The translations under genes and the position numbers were made by a program. From Maricaulis maris (lineage in GTDB: Bacteria > Pseudomonadota > Alphaproteobacteria > Caulobacterales > Maricaulaceae), in assembly GCF_036322705.1 (NCBI RefSeq), contig NZ_AP027270.1:558001-622000 (forward strand): a stretch of 64,000 bases of DNA, written 5' to 3'. The notes beneath the pieces were generated by a model. It was not told where the DNA came from. It saw only the letters and a list, made by a program, of their open reading frames with translations, and searched no databases. This document shows, in pieces, positions 44,220 through 53,585 of this stretch; position 1 is the first letter of the stretch, and each line of letters starts with the position of its first letter.

Positions 44220-45386
<1,167 letters not shown>

Positions 45387-45388
45387 GG

Positions 45389-45997
45389 ATGGGTGAGGAT
45401 CCGGCTCGATTGACCCGAGGCGCGCCTGCGAGCCGTTTCGGCACTGCGCTCATGGGTGCCGGTGTGTGGTCGGTTGTCTCAGCCGTCGATGCTCTCGCTC
45501 TAGCGGTCGGTGGTCGCATCCATGTGATGCAATTTGAGGCGCAGCAGGAGCAGCGATATCGTGAGTCCCTCACGGTTGATCTGGATAATATGGGCAGCCC
45601 GTTGGATGTCATTCCGATGTCGAGGCCGATGTCGGATATAGGCCATACCCAGACGTGGCTCATGGACGGCGTTCAGAGATGGCAGCACGCCAATCCGATT
45701 GACTTGCAGACTGCGAGCGTCAGCTTCCTGATTTCAGCATCGCTCCTGCTGACCTTGACCTGGTTTGCGGTTCGGCTGTCTGGCGCCATGCAAACCGCCG
45801 GAGCTTTTGTGGCCGGCTTCGCCCTCGTGTCTTTTGTGCCCTGGTTCTTGAACTCCCTCCTCTATCTCAGCTTCACGAGATTCAGCGTCGCATGGGGCTT
45901 TCAGTTGGCGCTGCACCTTGCCATGCTCATTGGCGTTTACGCGGCGGCGCGGATGGCGGCGCGCTCGTTGCAGCCACATATTGGGGATGCGTCATGA
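45389..45997 (+). CDS. Integral membrane protein, unknown function
   Basis: A 202-residue protein with about four hydrophobic segments. The first is around residues 18-40, then a hydrophilic periplasmic-like stretch (QFEAQQEQRYRESLTVDLDNM) with a Met/Pro-rich portion. Three further helices lie at about 112-190. No known motif is seen. Codon choice is looser than in the neighbouring acyl-CoA genes, hinting at weaker expression or later arrival. It follows the acyl-CoA dehydrogenase by 2 bp and overlaps the next small frame in ATGA. Confidence 0.65.
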   Translation: MGEDPARLTRGAPASRFGTALMGAGVWSVVSAVDALALAVGGRIHVMQFEAQQEQRYRESLTVDLDNMGSPLDVIPMSRPMSDIGHTQTWLMDGVQRWQHANPIDLQTASVSFLISASLLLTLTWFAVRLSGAMQTAGAFVAGFALVSFVPWFLNSLLYLSFTRFSVAWGFQLALHLAMLIGVYAAARMAARSLQPHIGDAS

Positions 45998-46074
45998 TCG
46001 CGCCGTTAGCCAAATTCTTCTGGTCCAACAAGCTGAAGCCGCACGACTGCCGCTGTGAGGTGGCACATGACTGA
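45994..46074 (+). CDS. Possible 26-residue peptide gene in an overlap chain
   Basis: An ATG at 45994 overlaps the preceding stop (ATGA). The frame encodes MIAPLAKFFWSNKLKPHDC and ends RCEVAHD at TGA 46074, 8 bp inside the next gene. It fills exactly the gap between two membrane-protein genes and contains a basic amphipathic segment with a CRC motif. It may be a leader or coupling peptide rather than a functional protein. Confidence 0.35.
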   Translation: MIAPLAKFFWSNKLKPHDCRCEVAHD

Positions 46075-46492
46075 CACCCGCGACAACTCCTTCCGCTCCC
46101 TCCTCATCGCCGCTCTCGCGGGCGGTGCGGGCACCGTGCTGGCGGCCCGTCTGGGCTCCGGTGTCTGGTTCGGTGCGAGTTTTGCGCTGGAGAGTTATCC
46201 GGCCTGGCTGGGTCTGGCCCTGCCACCGGTGATCGCGACCCTGTTTGCGCTGGGAGTGTCGTTTCTGCTTGGCTCGCGGCTACGCGTATTGGCGGCGTTG
46301 GTTGGATATTGGGTGATCGCCACCGCGCCGATCCTGATTTCCATCCCCGCCCATCTCCTGCTCGGCGGGGACAATCCGGACGAGTTCGCGCAATTGCGCC
46401 TGGTCTCGCTGGTGCCGATGGCGGCGACACTGGTACCGCCGAGCCTCGGGTTTCTGGTCGCCCTCATTTTCGTTTCCGGGAAACGCACCTGA
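46067..46492 (+). CDS. Small integral membrane protein, unknown function
   Basis: A 141-residue protein starting at the ATG at 46067 with GAGG upstream. It has four hydrophobic segments (about 13-30, 43-66, 74-97 and 113-135). No family is recognised. Its stop TGA overlaps the ATG of the PaiB-like gene by one base, continuing the chain of coupled genes from 45389. Confidence 0.65.
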   Translation: MTDTRDNSFRSLLIAALAGGAGTVLAARLGSGVWFGASFALESYPAWLGLALPPVIATLFALGVSFLLGSRLRVLAALVGYWVIATAPILISIPAHLLLGGDNPDEFAQLRLVSLVPMAATLVPPSLGFLVALIFVSGKRT

Positions 46493-47097
46493 TGTACACG
46501 CCGTCGCACTTCAGGATGGAAGACGAGAGCGAGATGCGGGCGCTTATGCGCTCCTATGATTTCGCGCTGCTCTTGATCCCGGGTGAACCGGACCTGGCGG
46601 CGACGCACATTCCGATGAAGCTGGCCGATGAGCGACTGGTTTTGATCGGCCATGTCGCCATGGCCAATCCGGCGGCCAAGGCCATCCAGGCCGGCAAGGA
46701 GGCCATCGTCGTCTTCACCGGTCCGCACGCCTATATCTCGCCGACCTGGTACGCCAAGCCGAACGAGAATGTGCCGACCTGGAATTACGCCGCCGTGCAC
46801 GCCTTCGGGACGCTGGTCCCACTCGAGGGTGTCGAGGCCGAACGGGCGCTGTCCTCGCAGATCGCGGATTTCGAGAGCGAGTGGCGGATCACCAATCTGG
46901 AAGAGAAGCGCCGCGCCATGCTCGAGCGTGCCATCCAGCCCTTCGAGTTCGAGATCGAACGCCTCGAGGGCAAGGCCAAGCTCTCCCAGAACAAGCCATT
47001 GGAGGAGCGTCTGCGCATCGCTCACGCCCTCAATGAACGCGGCGAACACGCCGTCGCCTACCACATGATCGAGGATGAGGGGGAAGAGGATGATTAG
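46492..47097 (+). CDS. PaiB-like FMN-binding negative transcriptional regulator family protein
   Basis: A 201-residue split-barrel flavin-type protein. Recognisable stretches are the MYTPSHFRMEDESEMRALM start, AATHIPMKLADERLVLIGHVAMANP, FTGPHAYISPTWYAK and VPTWNYAAVHAFG. B. subtilis PaiB affects protease and sporulation gene expression; the molecular role is unclear. The ATG at 46492 overlaps the previous stop. The frame runs earlier to 46309, but that is antisense-like filler. Confidence 0.9.
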   Translation: MYTPSHFRMEDESEMRALMRSYDFALLLIPGEPDLAATHIPMKLADERLVLIGHVAMANPAAKAIQAGKEAIVVFTGPHAYISPTWYAKPNENVPTWNYAAVHAFGTLVPLEGVEAERALSSQIADFESEWRITNLEEKRRAMLERAIQPFEFEIERLEGKAKLSQNKPLEERLRIAHALNERGEHAVAYHMIEDEGEEDD

Positions 47098-47169
47098 TCC
47101 CGCCGCCTGTCCTCATCAGAGTATCGAGTCGATAAAGGGAACCAACCCGCCAAGGGAAAGGAACTGACC

Positions 47170-48375
47170 ATGACAGAAGCTTATATCTTCGACGCCACGC
47201 GCACGCCGCGCGGCAAGAAAAAGAACGGGGCGCTCAACGAGATCACCGCGCTGCAGCTGGCCACCCAGCAGCTTCAGGCGATCCGTGACCGCAATAATCT
47301 CGACACAGCATTGATTGATGACGTGATCATGGGTGTCGTTTCGCCGGTCGGCGAGCAGGGCGCGAACATCTCGCGCTCGGCCGTGATCAATGCCGGCTAT
47401 GCCGAGACCGTGGCCGGCTACCAGATCAACCGCTTCTGCGCCTCCGGCCTGGAAGCGGTCAATGTCGCGGCCGCCAAGGTGATGTCCGGCGAGGCCGATT
47501 TCGCAATCGGCGGCGGCGTGGAAGCCATGTCGCGCGTGCCGATGGGCTCGGACGGTGGCGCCATGGGCGTCGACCCGGAGATCTCCTTCGACCATTACAT
47601 CGTGCCGCAGGGCGTCTCCGCCGACCTGATCGCCACCAAGTACGGCTTCTCGCGCGATGATGTCGACGCCTACGCCATGGAAAGCCAGAAGCGCGCCGCG
47701 CGGGCCTGGGAAGAGGGGCGTTTTGCCAAGTCCGTGGTCGCCGTGAAGGACCAGCTCGGCACCACCATTCTCGACCATGACGAGCACATGCGCCCGGGCA
47801 CCGACATGCAGGGCCTCGGCTCGCTGAAGTCGGCCTTCAAGGACATGTCGGACTTCGTCGGCTTCGAAGCCGTCGCCACCCAGCGCTATCCGGACGTGGA
47901 ATACCTCAACTGGGTCCACACCGGCGGCAACTCCTCCGGCATTGTTGACGGCTCCGGCATGGTGCTTGTCGGCTCCAAGGAAGCCGGCGAGCGCGCCGGT
48001 CTCAAGCCGCGGGCCCGCATCCGCTCGATGGCCTCGATCGGCTCCGAGCCGACCATCATGCTGACCGGCCCGGTTCCGGTCACCGCCAAGGCCCTCAAGA
48101 AGGCCGGCATGGAAGCCTCCGACATCGACCTGTGGGAGCTCAACGAAGCTTTCGCCGCGGTCGTGCTGCGCCTGATGCAGGCCTATAACATCGACCACGA
48201 CATCATGAATGTGAATGGCGGCTCGATCGCCATGGGTCACCCGCTGGGCGCGACCGGCGCGATGATCCTGGGCACCGTCCTCGACGAGCTGGAGCGCACG
48301 GGCAAGCAAACCGCCCTGGCCACCCTCTGCGTCGGCGGCGGCATGGGCACCGCGACGATCATCGAGCGGGTTTAG
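47170..48375 (+). CDS. Acetyl-CoA C-acyltransferase (thiolase, FadA/PhaA type)
   Basis: The last step of beta-oxidation: thiolytic cleavage of 3-ketoacyl-CoA. It has 401 residues. The nucleophilic cysteine is in [15 protein letters not shown] near residue 91. The catalytic His is in LNEAFAAV, and the C-terminal acid-base Cys is in [17 protein letters not shown]. It is encoded two genes before the multifunctional FadB/FadJ-type protein, so it is probably the beta subunit of a trifunctional complex. AAGGGAAAGGAA precedes the ATG. Confidence 0.94.
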   Translation: MTEAYIFDATRTPRGKKKNGALNEITALQLATQQLQAIRDRNNLDTALIDDVIMGVVSPVGEQGANISRSAVINAGYAETVAGYQINRFCASGLEAVNVAAAKVMSGEADFAIGGGVEAMSRVPMGSDGGAMGVDPEISFDHYIVPQGVSADLIATKYGFSRDDVDAYAMESQKRAARAWEEGRFAKSVVAVKDQLGTTILDHDEHMRPGTDMQGLGSLKSAFKDMSDFVGFEAVATQRYPDVEYLNWVHTGGNSSGIVDGSGMVLVGSKEAGERAGLKPRARIRSMASIGSEPTIMLTGPVPVTAKALKKAGMEASDIDLWELNEAFAAVVLRLMQAYNIDHDIMNVNGGSIAMGHPLGATGAMILGTVLDELERTGKQTALATLCVGGGMGTATIIERV

Positions 48376-48377
48376 CC

Positions 48378-48635
48378 ATGAGCGACGACCCGAACGAGAA
48401 GCCGCAAGGCGAAGCCAACCTGCTCGCGCTGGGCCTGCCCCTGGGACTGCCGGTCGGCATCGCCCTCGGGTCGAGCCTCGGCGTGGCGATGGATAACTTC
48501 GCTTTGGGCCTGTCGATGGGCGTCGCCTTTGCGGTCTCAATGTCGCTCGCCTTCGGCTCTGCCAAGGCGAATGAACTCAAGAAAAAGCAGGGCGCTGCCA
48601 ACAGTGGCGACGCGTCCGATGAGGAGAAATCCTGA
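48378..48635 (+). CDS. Small Gly-rich membrane protein between thiolase and FadB genes
   Basis: An 85-residue protein. A hydrophilic N-terminus of 14 residues is followed by two glycine-rich helices (LGLPLGLPVGIALGSSLGVAM and LGLSMGVAFAVSMSLAFG) with glycine-zipper spacing. A charged Lys/Glu tail ends the protein. It starts 2 bp after the thiolase stop, and its TGA overlaps the ATG of the multifunctional enzyme. It could tether the beta-oxidation complex to the membrane, but that is only a guess from position. Confidence 0.7.
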   Translation: MSDDPNEKPQGEANLLALGLPLGLPVGIALGSSLGVAMDNFALGLSMGVAFAVSMSLAFGSAKANELKKKQGAANSGDASDEEKS

Positions 48636-50851
48636 TGTCACTTAAAAACTTCACACTCGAAATCGATCAAGACGGCATTGCCCTGGTCACCTTTGACAGC
48701 CCGGGCAAGTCGATGAATGTCATCTCGGCCGAGGTCATGGATGACTTCGACGCGCTGACCGACAAGATCATCTCCGACGACGCCATCAAGGGTGTGGTCA
48801 TCACCTCGGGCAAGGCGGCCTTCTGTGCCGGCGCCGACCTGTCCGAACTGGGCAGCTCCTCGAGCGAACTGGCCAAGCTGCCGGAAGAGGAGATGAAGAC
48901 GAAGCTGTTCGAGCAATGCTTCCGTCTCAACAAGACCTTCCGCGCGATGGAAACCTGCGGCAAGCCGATTGCGGCCGCGGTCAACGGCCTCGCCCTCGGC
49001 GGTGGCTTCGAGATTGCCCTGGCCTGCCATTACCGCGTCATGCCGTCGGACAATCCCTCCGCCAAGCTCGGCCTGCCGGAAGCCATGGTCGGCGTTCTGC
49101 CCGGCGGTGGCGGCACTCAGCGCCTGCCGCGCCTTGTCGGTCTGATGAATGCGGCGCCGATCCTGCTGCAGGGCCAGCAGCTTGATGCGGCCACGGCCCA
49201 GGCCCAGGGCATTGCCGACGCGGTCGTGCCGATGGCCGAGCTGGTCGCCAAGGCCAAGGAACTGGTCAAGACCGACCCCAAGGGGGCCAAGCAGCCCTGG
49301 GATGGCGACAAGTTCAAATTCCCGGGCGGTGGTCCCTACCATCCCGCCGGGGCCCAGATGTTCGGAGCGGCCTCGCCGATGCTGCGCAAGAACACCTATG
49401 GCAACTACCCGGCCCAGCGTTACATCCTGTCCTGTGTCTATGAAGGCTCGCAGGTCACGATGGACCAAGCGCTGCGCATTGAAAGCCGGTATTTCACCAA
49501 GCTTTTGCTGCGCCCGGAAAGCCGCAACATGATCCGCTCGATCTTCCTGTCCAAGCAGGACCTGGACAAGGGCGGACGTCGTCCGGCCGGCCAGGAAAAG
49601 GGCGAGGTCAAGAAGATTGCGGTCATCGGAGCCGGCTTCATGGGGGCCGGTATTGCCACGGTGTCGGCGGTGGCCGGTATCGAGGTCGTGCTGATCGACG
49701 CCAACCAGGAAGGCGCCGAGAAGGGCAAGAAGCACGCGACGGACCAGTGGGCCAAACGCGTCGAGCGTGGCCGCATGACCGCCGAGAAGGCCGAGAAGCT
49801 GGCCGCCCTGATCACCCCGACCACCGATTACACCCTGATCAAGGATGTCGATCTCGTCGTCGAGGCCGTGTTCGAGAATTCCGAGCTCAAGGCCAAGATC
49901 ACCAAGCTGGCGGAAGAGCAGATCGGCGAGAGTGCCGTGTTCGGGTCGAACACGTCCTCGATCCCGATCACCGATCTGGCCAAGGCTTCCGCGCGTCCGG
50001 ACAATTTCATCGGCATCCACTTCTTCTCGCCGGTCGAGAAGATGAATCTGGTCGAGATCATCATGGGCGGTGAGACGGGCGATTATGCCCTGTCGCGCGC
50101 GATCGACTTCGTGACCAAGATCAAGAAGACGCCGATCGTCGTCTCCGACACGCGCGGCTTCTACGCCAATCGCTGCGTCATGCGCTATATCGGTGAGGGC
50201 ATGAACCTCCTCGCCGAAGGCGTGAAGCCAGCCCTGATCGAGAATGCGGCCAAGATGGCCGGCATGCCGGTGGGACCACTCTCCCTGCAGGACGAGGTCG
50301 CGCTGGATCTCGGCGTGAAGCTGCTCAAGCAGACCCGCGCCGATCTGGGCGATGCCTACCAGCCGTCCAAGACCGAGCCGATCCTGTTCAAGATGGTCGA
50401 GGAATACGAGCGCTTCGGGCGCAAGAATTCCAAGGGCTTCTATGACTATCCGGCCGAGCGTGGCCAGCCCAAGCGCCTGTGGCCGGAGCTGGAGCAGTTC
50501 GCTCCGGACGGCAAGTTCGCCGACGAGCAGCCGACGGCGGCCGAGATCAAGGACCGCATCCTCTACGCCCAGGCGCTGGAAGCGGCGCGCTGCATGGAAG
50601 AGAAAATCGTCCACGACCCGCGCGAGGCCGATGTCGGCTCCATCCTCGGCTGGGGCTTTGCGCCCTATACCGGCGGCACGCTGTCCTACATCGACACCAT
50701 CGGCGCCAAGGCCTTCGTGACCCGCGCCAAGGAACTGGAAGCCGCCTATGGCGACCAGTTCAAGGTGCCGGCGCTTCTCGAGGAGATGGCCGAGAAGGGC
50801 GAGACCTTCTACGGCCGCTTCGGCGCTCCGGCGGCGGTGGCGGCGGAATAG
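48635..50851 (+). CDS. Multifunctional enoyl-CoA hydratase / 3-hydroxyacyl-CoA dehydrogenase (FadB/FadJ type)
   Basis: A 738-residue two-activity enzyme. Residues about 1-300 are a crotonase domain with the oxyanion hole in AFCAGADLSEL and NGLALGGGFEIALACHY. GLPEAMVGVLPGGGGTQRLPRLVG carries the hydratase glutamates. Residues about 325-720 form the NAD-binding 3-hydroxyacyl-CoA dehydrogenase: VIGAGFMGAGIATVSAVAG, the catalytic-His IGIHFFSPVEKM, and a C-terminal domain pair. The start overlaps the small membrane gene. A strong terminator follows 31 bp after the stop, closing the operon. Confidence 0.95.
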   Translation: MSLKNFTLEIDQDGIALVTFDSPGKSMNVISAEVMDDFDALTDKIISDDAIKGVVITSGKAAFCAGADLSELGSSSSELAKLPEEEMKTKLFEQCFRLNKTFRAMETCGKPIAAAVNGLALGGGFEIALACHYRVMPSDNPSAKLGLPEAMVGVLPGGGGTQRLPRLVGLMNAAPILLQGQQLDAATAQAQGIADAVVPMAELVAKAKELVKTDPKGAKQPWDGDKFKFPGGGPYHPAGAQMFGAASPMLRKNTYGNYPAQRYILSCVYEGSQVTMDQALRIESRYFTKLLLRPESRNMIRSIFLSKQDLDKGGRRPAGQEKGEVKKIAVIGAGFMGAGIATVSAVAGIEVVLIDANQEGAEKGKKHATDQWAKRVERGRMTAEKAEKLAALITPTTDYTLIKDVDLVVEAVFENSELKAKITKLAEEQIGESAVFGSNTSSIPITDLAKASARPDNFIGIHFFSPVEKMNLVEIIMGGETGDYALSRAIDFVTKIKKTPIVVSDTRGFYANRCVMRYIGEGMNLLAEGVKPALIENAAKMAGMPVGPLSLQDEVALDLGVKLLKQTRADLGDAYQPSKTEPILFKMVEEYERFGRKNSKGFYDYPAERGQPKRLWPELEQFAPDGKFADEQPTAAEIKDRILYAQALEAARCMEEKIVHDPREADVGSILGWGFAPYTGGTLSYIDTIGAKAFVTRAKELEAAYGDQFKVPALLEEMAEKGETFYGRFGAPAAVAAE

Positions 50852-50882
50852 TCCGCCTCACGCCACACTGAGCGTGCAAGAA

Positions 50883-50914
50883 ACCGGCGCGGCATTGTTC
50901 GCGCCGGTTTTTTT
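50883..50914 (+). terminator. Rho-independent terminator of the beta-oxidation operon
   Basis: A 9-bp perfect stem (ACCGGCGCG / CGCGCCGGT) with an 8-nt loop is followed by six Ts. A similar but degenerate sequence, with the same TGCAAGAAACCG start and CGCCGGTTTTTT end, recurs at 53059-53100. Confidence 0.92.
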
Positions 50915-51057
50915 GTTGTGTGGAGTGACGCGAGCACACACAATTAATTGGTGGCGCTACGGTGAGATGCAGTGAACCGGTCATGCTGGGAACGGTGCTT
51001 GAGCCGGATGTTCAGGGTGCCCACCGGAGAATGGTCGTTGAGACTGGGAGTTCAATT

Positions 51058-51531
51058 GTGCAACGGCGAGCTACTTCCTTTGGAATCGCTACCGTGCTTG
51101 GATTGTTGGTCCTGTGCTCGCCATTTGTTGTGAGCGGGTGGTATTTATTTCCAGCGATATTAAGTGAAGAGCCTTTAAGGTCGACATGCCCGAAATGGGT
51201 AGTTGTTATGTGTTTCTCAGTTTTTTATGGTCTGTTTATATATTTAGCATTTTTTTTATTTGCTCTATTTTCTCCAGTTGAAGTGAATTCACGTTTTGTG
51301 AAGGTGCCATTTCGGTTGCTGGGGAGGCGAGTGAGTCTAAAGAGTATTTCAAGAATAGAGATGTCTGAACGTGGAGTTCGGTTCGAGGCTAGAAATGCAC
51401 GAGGTGCCGTGCGGAAATACTTCTTTTCGAAAATTTTATTCGGCGATGCAGTAGCCTCAATCGCGACTGAAATTTCGTCCGTTTCAGGCATAGCGATTTC
51501 AAAGTCCGGTTCGCGGTCGCGCAATCGCTGA
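51058..51531 (+). CDS. AT-rich, probably acquired gene: two-helix membrane protein with PH-like C-terminal domain
   Basis: A 157-residue protein. The GTG at 51058 has GGGAG 7 bp upstream and is preferred; the frame is open back to 50962. Two hydrophobic helices (about 10-31 and 45-69) are followed by a basic domain, VEVNSRFVKVPFRLLGRRVSLKSISRIEMSERG, whose strand pattern looks like a bacterial PH-like domain. Base composition is strikingly AT-rich compared with all flanking genes, and codons end in A/T often, so it was probably transferred recently. No family is assigned. Confidence 0.6.
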   Translation: MQRRATSFGIATVLGLLVLCSPFVVSGWYLFPAILSEEPLRSTCPKWVVVMCFSVFYGLFIYLAFFLFALFSPVEVNSRFVKVPFRLLGRRVSLKSISRIEMSERGVRFEARNARGAVRKYFFSKILFGDAVASIATEISSVSGIAISKSGSRSRNR

Positions 51532-51722
51532 CTGGCAATTTGAATAGAGGTGTGGCCGGGAACAACCAGGAACTCCCACCAATTTTGGCGCACGGCGCAA
51601 ACCCAATAGGAAAAGCGGGACAGACACTAGAGCATTTTCATCGATCTTAGAGTCGCGAAGGGATTCACTTGGGCCGCGAAGTGTGATTCTTAGGGTGTCA
51701 TCATTGAGCCGGGAGGTCATGG

Positions 51723-52124
51723 ATGACACGAGCGATGAGCGAGGATTTGCGCTGGCGGGTGGTTCGTCTTGTCGTCGACGAGGGTTTGTCGACGAGCGAG
51801 GCGGGGCAGCGCATGTGGGTCGGCAAGTCGACGGTTGGTAGCTGGGTTCGGCTTTTCCGACGAACCGGAGGCGTGTCGCCGCGCAAGAAGGGCAATCCGG
51901 GCCGCTCCTGCCTGGATGCGCACGAAGCCTTCATTCTCGGCCTGATCGACGAACGGGCGGACATCACGCTGGCGGAGATGGCGCAGCGTCTCGAGGCGGA
52001 TCACGGTCTGCGCGTTCAACAAAGCACGCTCTGGTATTTCCTCGATAAACGCGGGCAGACATTTAAAAAAAGACGGGCCACGCGGCCGAACAGGATCGGC
52101 CGGACGTCTACGAGCGTCGCGTAG
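51723..52124 (+). CDS. IS630-family transposase, upstream frame (DNA-binding part)
   Basis: A 133-residue frame. The first 116 residues are the HTH region: [44 protein letters not shown], then [27 protein letters not shown]. After TFKK, at the slippery TTTAAAAAAAG (52062-52072), the family sequence continues in the -1 frame. The last 17 residues of this frame are a short terminating tail. Product size by frameshift would be about 316 residues. Confidence 0.9.
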   Translation: MTRAMSEDLRWRVVRLVVDEGLSTSEAGQRMWVGKSTVGSWVRLFRRTGGVSPRKKGNPGRSCLDAHEAFILGLIDERADITLAEMAQRLEADHGLRVQQSTLWYFLDKRGQTFKKRRATRPNRIGRTSTSVA

Positions 52125-52672
52125 AATGGTTCGAACGCCAGCCGGATCTCGATCCGGAACGCCTCGTCTTCATCGACGAGAGCGGCGTGTCGACCAAGAT
52201 GGCGCGTCTGTACGGGCGCTCCCCCAAGGGCGAGCGCTGCCGCGCCCCGATCCCGCACGGGCACTGGAAGACGATCACCTTCACCGCCGGGCTGCGTCTG
52301 AACGGTGTCGCCGCGCCTGCGTTGGTCGACGGCGCCATGAACGGCGAGACCTTCCTGACCTGGGTTGAAGGCATGCTGGTACGCGAACTTGAGCCCGGCG
52401 ACATCGTGATCATGGACAATCTGCCTGCCCACAAGGTCGCCGGCGTGCGCGACGCCATCGAGGCCGCCGGCGCCAGCCTGCTCTACCTGCCGCCCTACAG
52501 CCCGGACTTCAATCCCATCGAAAAGGCGTTCTCAAAGCTCAAGGCCCTGCTTCGCAAGGCTGCAGCCCGCACCGTCGATGATCTCCACCAGGCCGTCGCC
52601 AACGCCATCGACGCCATCACACCGGCTGAGTGCGTCAACTACTTCAAAGCCTGCGGATATGACCCCGATTAA
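52070..52672 (+). CDS. IS630-family transposase, downstream frame (DDE catalytic domain, read by -1 frameshift)
   Basis: About 200 codons in the -1 frame relative to the upstream frame, entered at the A7 run. It starts [21 protein letters not shown]. The acidic triad is visible: Asp in [13 protein letters not shown], Asp in [12 protein letters not shown], and Glu in [16 protein letters not shown], the DD34E-type spacing of IS630 elements. An internal ATG at 52187 could give a shorter product lacking the first catalytic Asp. Confidence 0.9.
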   Translation, partial: KTGHAAEQDRPDVYERRVEWFERQPDLDPERLVFIDESGVSTKMARLYGRSPKGERCRAPIPHGHWKTITFTAGLRLNGVAAPALVDGAMNGETFLTWVEGMLVRELEPGDIVIMDNLPAHKVAGVRDAIEAAGASLLYLPPYSPDFNPIEKAFSKLKALLRKAAARTVDDLHQAVANAIDAITPAECVNYFKACGYDPD

Positions 52673-52889
52673 AATGAAAACGCTCTAGGAAAAGCGGGAC
52701 AGACACAATTTGTAGGAAAAGCGGGACAGACACAATTTGTGCCCTCTATCTCCGCGCCACCTGCGCAAACCCCACCATAAACCGCTTGCGGAGACGGTTT
52801 GCTGGCTGACAAGCGATCCATGGACCGCTCCGCGCGCCGCGCCTGAGGGAAAGCTGATCTGCGAGTGACGCGGCCGCACAACATCCACC

Positions 52890-52984
52890 GTCATCCCCCG
52901 GTGACCGCGAAGCGGGCATCCGGGGGACCTCGTCACGGACGTCGATCGGTTGGGTGAGGTCCCCCGGACAATCCGGGGGATGAC
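52890..52984. repeat. Nested inverted repeats, palindromic element
   Basis: The outer arms GTCATCCCCCGG (52890-52901) and CCGGGGGATGAC (52973-52984) are exact complements. The inner arms CCGGGGGACCTC (52920-52931) and GAGGTCCCCCGG (52956-52967) are also exact complements. Adjacent arms can also pair as two separate hairpins. This resembles dispersed REP-like intergenic repeats; copy number elsewhere in the genome is unknown. Confidence 0.8.
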
Positions 52985-53145
52985 GGAGGAGGTGGGGGGA
53001 GGGCGCTCCATCCTTTTCGTGGAGGTTCATGCGACGCGCCGGACCCCTGTCCCGACACTGCAAGAAACCGCCGCCACACTGTCCACGCCGGTTTTTTCTG
53101 ACGCCCGCCTGGGCTAATCAGGACGTGAAATCAGGCTGTTGAAAG

Positions 53146-53207
53146 TTTTCACCAGCTTATCCACGGAAAGTGGAAAGTTTTCCACCAAGTCCGGCGACTT
53201 GTCCACG
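53146..53207 (+). repeat. Phased DnaA-box-like 9-mers
   Basis: TTATCCACG (53157-53165), TTTTCCACC (53178-53186) and TTGTCCACG (53199-53207) share orientation and start exactly 21 bp apart; TTTTCACC starts 11 bp before the first. The best one differs by one base from the DnaA consensus TTATCCACA. The spacing of whole helical turns puts all sites on one face of the DNA. Confidence 0.5.
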
Positions 53208-53278
53208 AAATTGCATTTTCCGTGCGTTGCCGGTCCGGGTCTGGCCTGCTTTACTTCAATCGTCGACAGCGACCGAAG

Positions 53279-53474
53279 TGGTCCGCAAGGACCAGGGATC
53301 GCCGGAGAGGATGGCTCGGAGGGGCAGGTTCGCAAGAACCGGTTTCCAACGGGCAGGCAGGAAGATCAGGCTCGCAAGGGTCGGGGCTTCAAGCCAGGTT
53401 CCAAGGCAAGGGTCCGCAAGGGCCGGCGCGGAGGGCTCACCGAACCGGAGAGACTGACCCATTCGCAAGGATGG
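53279..53474 (+). other. Array of short hairpins with GCAA loops, candidate structured RNA
   Basis: Hairpins with a GCAA (GNRA) loop occur at 53279-53294 (TGGTCC/GGACCA), 53327-53340 (GGTTC/GAACC), 53369-53382 (GGCTC/GGGTC, two wobble pairs), 53411-53424 (GGTCC/GGGCC) and 53459-53474 (CCATTC/GGATGG). The loops are spaced 47, 42, 42 and 49 bp apart. Pairs change while pairing is kept, which is what a conserved RNA fold would show. No known RNA family is recognised. Confidence 0.45.
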
Positions 53475-53585
53475 CGACCAGGACGCCAAGATGCCAGCAA
53501 CGCCTCACGGCGAAGCTGACCCCCGGTCGGAAGACAGGGGACGCTGAAGCGACGGGCTTCACCGCCCGGAACCGACGCAACACGG

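Larger units (their letters stand above)
51630..52685 (+). mobile_element. IS630-family insertion sequence, complete (1056 bp)
   Basis: Left end GAGCATTTTCAT (51630-51641) and right end ATGAAAACGCTC (52674-52685) are 12-bp inverted repeats with one mismatch. They are flanked by TA at 51628-51629 and 52686-52687, the IS630 target duplication. It encodes a DDE transposase in two frames joined by a predicted -1 frameshift at A7 (52065-52071). Both ends and all catalytic residues are intact, so it may still be active. Confidence 0.9.
51609..52740 (+). repeat. Direct repeats GGAAAAGCGGGACAGACAC, interrupted by the IS630-family element
   Basis: Three exact 19-bp copies lie at 51609-51627, 52688-52706 and 52715-52733. 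The last two form a 27-bp tandem unit with AATTTGTA between them, and a final AATTTGT at 52734-52740. The insertion sequence separates copy 1 from copies 2 and 3. Without it, copies 1 and 2 would be joined by just TA. Confidence 0.85.

Noticed and set aside
48638-50614. 658-residue antisense frame opposite the FadB-type gene
   Set aside because: Shadow of a well-supported multifunctional enzyme.
51609-52740. CRISPR-like repeats around the IS element
   Set aside because: There are only three copies, spacers are 2 or 8 bp, and no cas genes occur; this is a simple tandem repeat.
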